Notes under the pieces: generated by a model | Seen by the model: only the letters and a program-made list of their open reading frames with translations | Database searches by the model: none | What the model was told of the DNA's origin: nothing | Part shown: one piece after another, positions 37,222 to 37,493 of the stretch | Layout of the letters: the number at the start of each line of letters is the position of its first letter | Position numbering within the stretch: position 1 is the first letter of the stretch | Assembly (NCBI RefSeq): GCF_900100855.1 | Contig: NZ_FNCB01000019.1 | Coordinates: forward strand, 1-37,493 | Origin: Idiomarina zobellii | Lineage (GTDB): Bacteria; Pseudomonadota; Gammaproteobacteria; Enterobacterales; Alteromonadaceae | Length of the DNA stretch: 37,493 nucleotides | Reading direction: 5' to 3' | Translations under genes and position numbers: made by a program

Positions 37222-37493
37222 CTCGCATGATTTTCTTTTTACGTGATTTAGGCGTCACCTGCTAGTGTTTTTTTGCGTTGCGATTCACCTTGTAATTCCA
37301 ACCGATGCGCATTATGGATAAGTCGATCAAGCAATGCGTCTGCCACGGTCGGGTTATCCATCAGTTCATACCATTGTGATACCGGTAGCTGGCTGACGAT
37401 AATGGTACTGCGTCGCTCATAGCGATCTTCAATGACATCCAGCAGGTCGGTGATTTGTTTTCCCTTAAAGCCTTCCAGCCCCCAGTCGTCCAG
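37139..37493 (-). mobile_element. IS21-family element, end fragment in the window
   Basis: The element's terminus at 37139 (TGCGTATTTCGG) abuts the porin, and istB lies inward. Three consecutive 23-24-bp repeats of the form TGTCCGGA...CCGGAA..C lie at 37186-37208, 37163-37185 and 37139-37162 (minus strand), the multiple terminal repeats typical of IS21-type ends. The other end is outside the window, so the target duplication cannot be checked. Confidence 0.8.
37248..37493 (-). CDS. istB: IstB-like ATPase helper of IS21 transposition (C-terminal part)
   Basis: The C-terminal 81 residues of an IstB-type AAA+ helper, cut by the window edge. It contains WGLEGFKGKQITDLLDVIEDRYERRSTI in pieces typical of IstB, then IVSQLPVSQWYE (sensor 1 region) and LLDRLIHNAHRLELQGESQRK before the TAA stop. 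IstB (a DnaC-like ATPase) activates the IstA transposase; istA should lie further right, outside the window. Confidence 0.88.
   Translation of the reverse strand: MDDWGLEGFKGKQITDLLDVIEDRYERRSTIIVSQLPVSQWYELMDNPTVADALLDRLIHNAHRLELQGESQRKKTLAGDA

Overview
The window looks like the replication-origin region of a gammaproteobacterial chromosome, most like Alteromonadales (an Idiomarina-type genome is my best guess from protein feel, which is inference). The order mioC, oriC, mnmG, rsmG, parA, parB, atpIBEFHAGDC, glmU, glmS is the conserved origin-proximal core of this class. The 5495-5883 gap has GATC-rich, DnaA-box-bearing oriC structure, which implies a Dam/SeqA-type lifestyle.

Layout. 1-1590: an unrecognised large soluble protein, probably the 3' part of a longer gene that enters from outside the window and is broken near position 80. 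1890-5494: housekeeping or accessory genes (FUSC transporter, GIY-YIG protein, glyoxalase I, exported phosphatase-like protein, mioC). 5495-5883: oriC. 5884-20546: mnmG, rsmG, parAB, the complete F1Fo ATP synthase operon, glmU and glmS.

20572-34231: a complete Tn7-like transposon of 13,660 bp, inserted at attTn7 23 bp downstream of the glmS stop codon. It is flanked by a perfect 5-bp target duplication (TATCT). The ends are TGTCGGCGTACATTAAAG (right) and TGTGGGCGTACATTAAAG (left), with three close TnsB-type sites at the right end and three spaced ones at the left. It encodes TnsA, TnsB, TnsC, TnsD and TnsE, with the catalytic residues of TnsA and TnsB intact. tnsC is split into two frames at an A6 run. 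Two cargo modules flank the tns operon. On the right-end side, unusually between the end and tnsA, is a DUF262 + HEPN-like gene pair. On the left-end side is a tightly coupled trio: a ParB-like protein, a Dam-type adenine methylase and an exported/membrane coiled-coil TPR-like protein. After the trio come a 12-codon micro-ORF, a strong terminator and a 68-aa orphan. Both modules look like candidate defence or selfish-element maintenance systems; I know no named system with the trio's composition.

34232-37493: the chromosome resumes with what is probably the displaced glmS terminator, an ArsP-type permease, and a minus-strand porin + small PstS-like operon. The first codons of the porin are cut off by the end of an IS21-family element whose istB gene runs off the window end.
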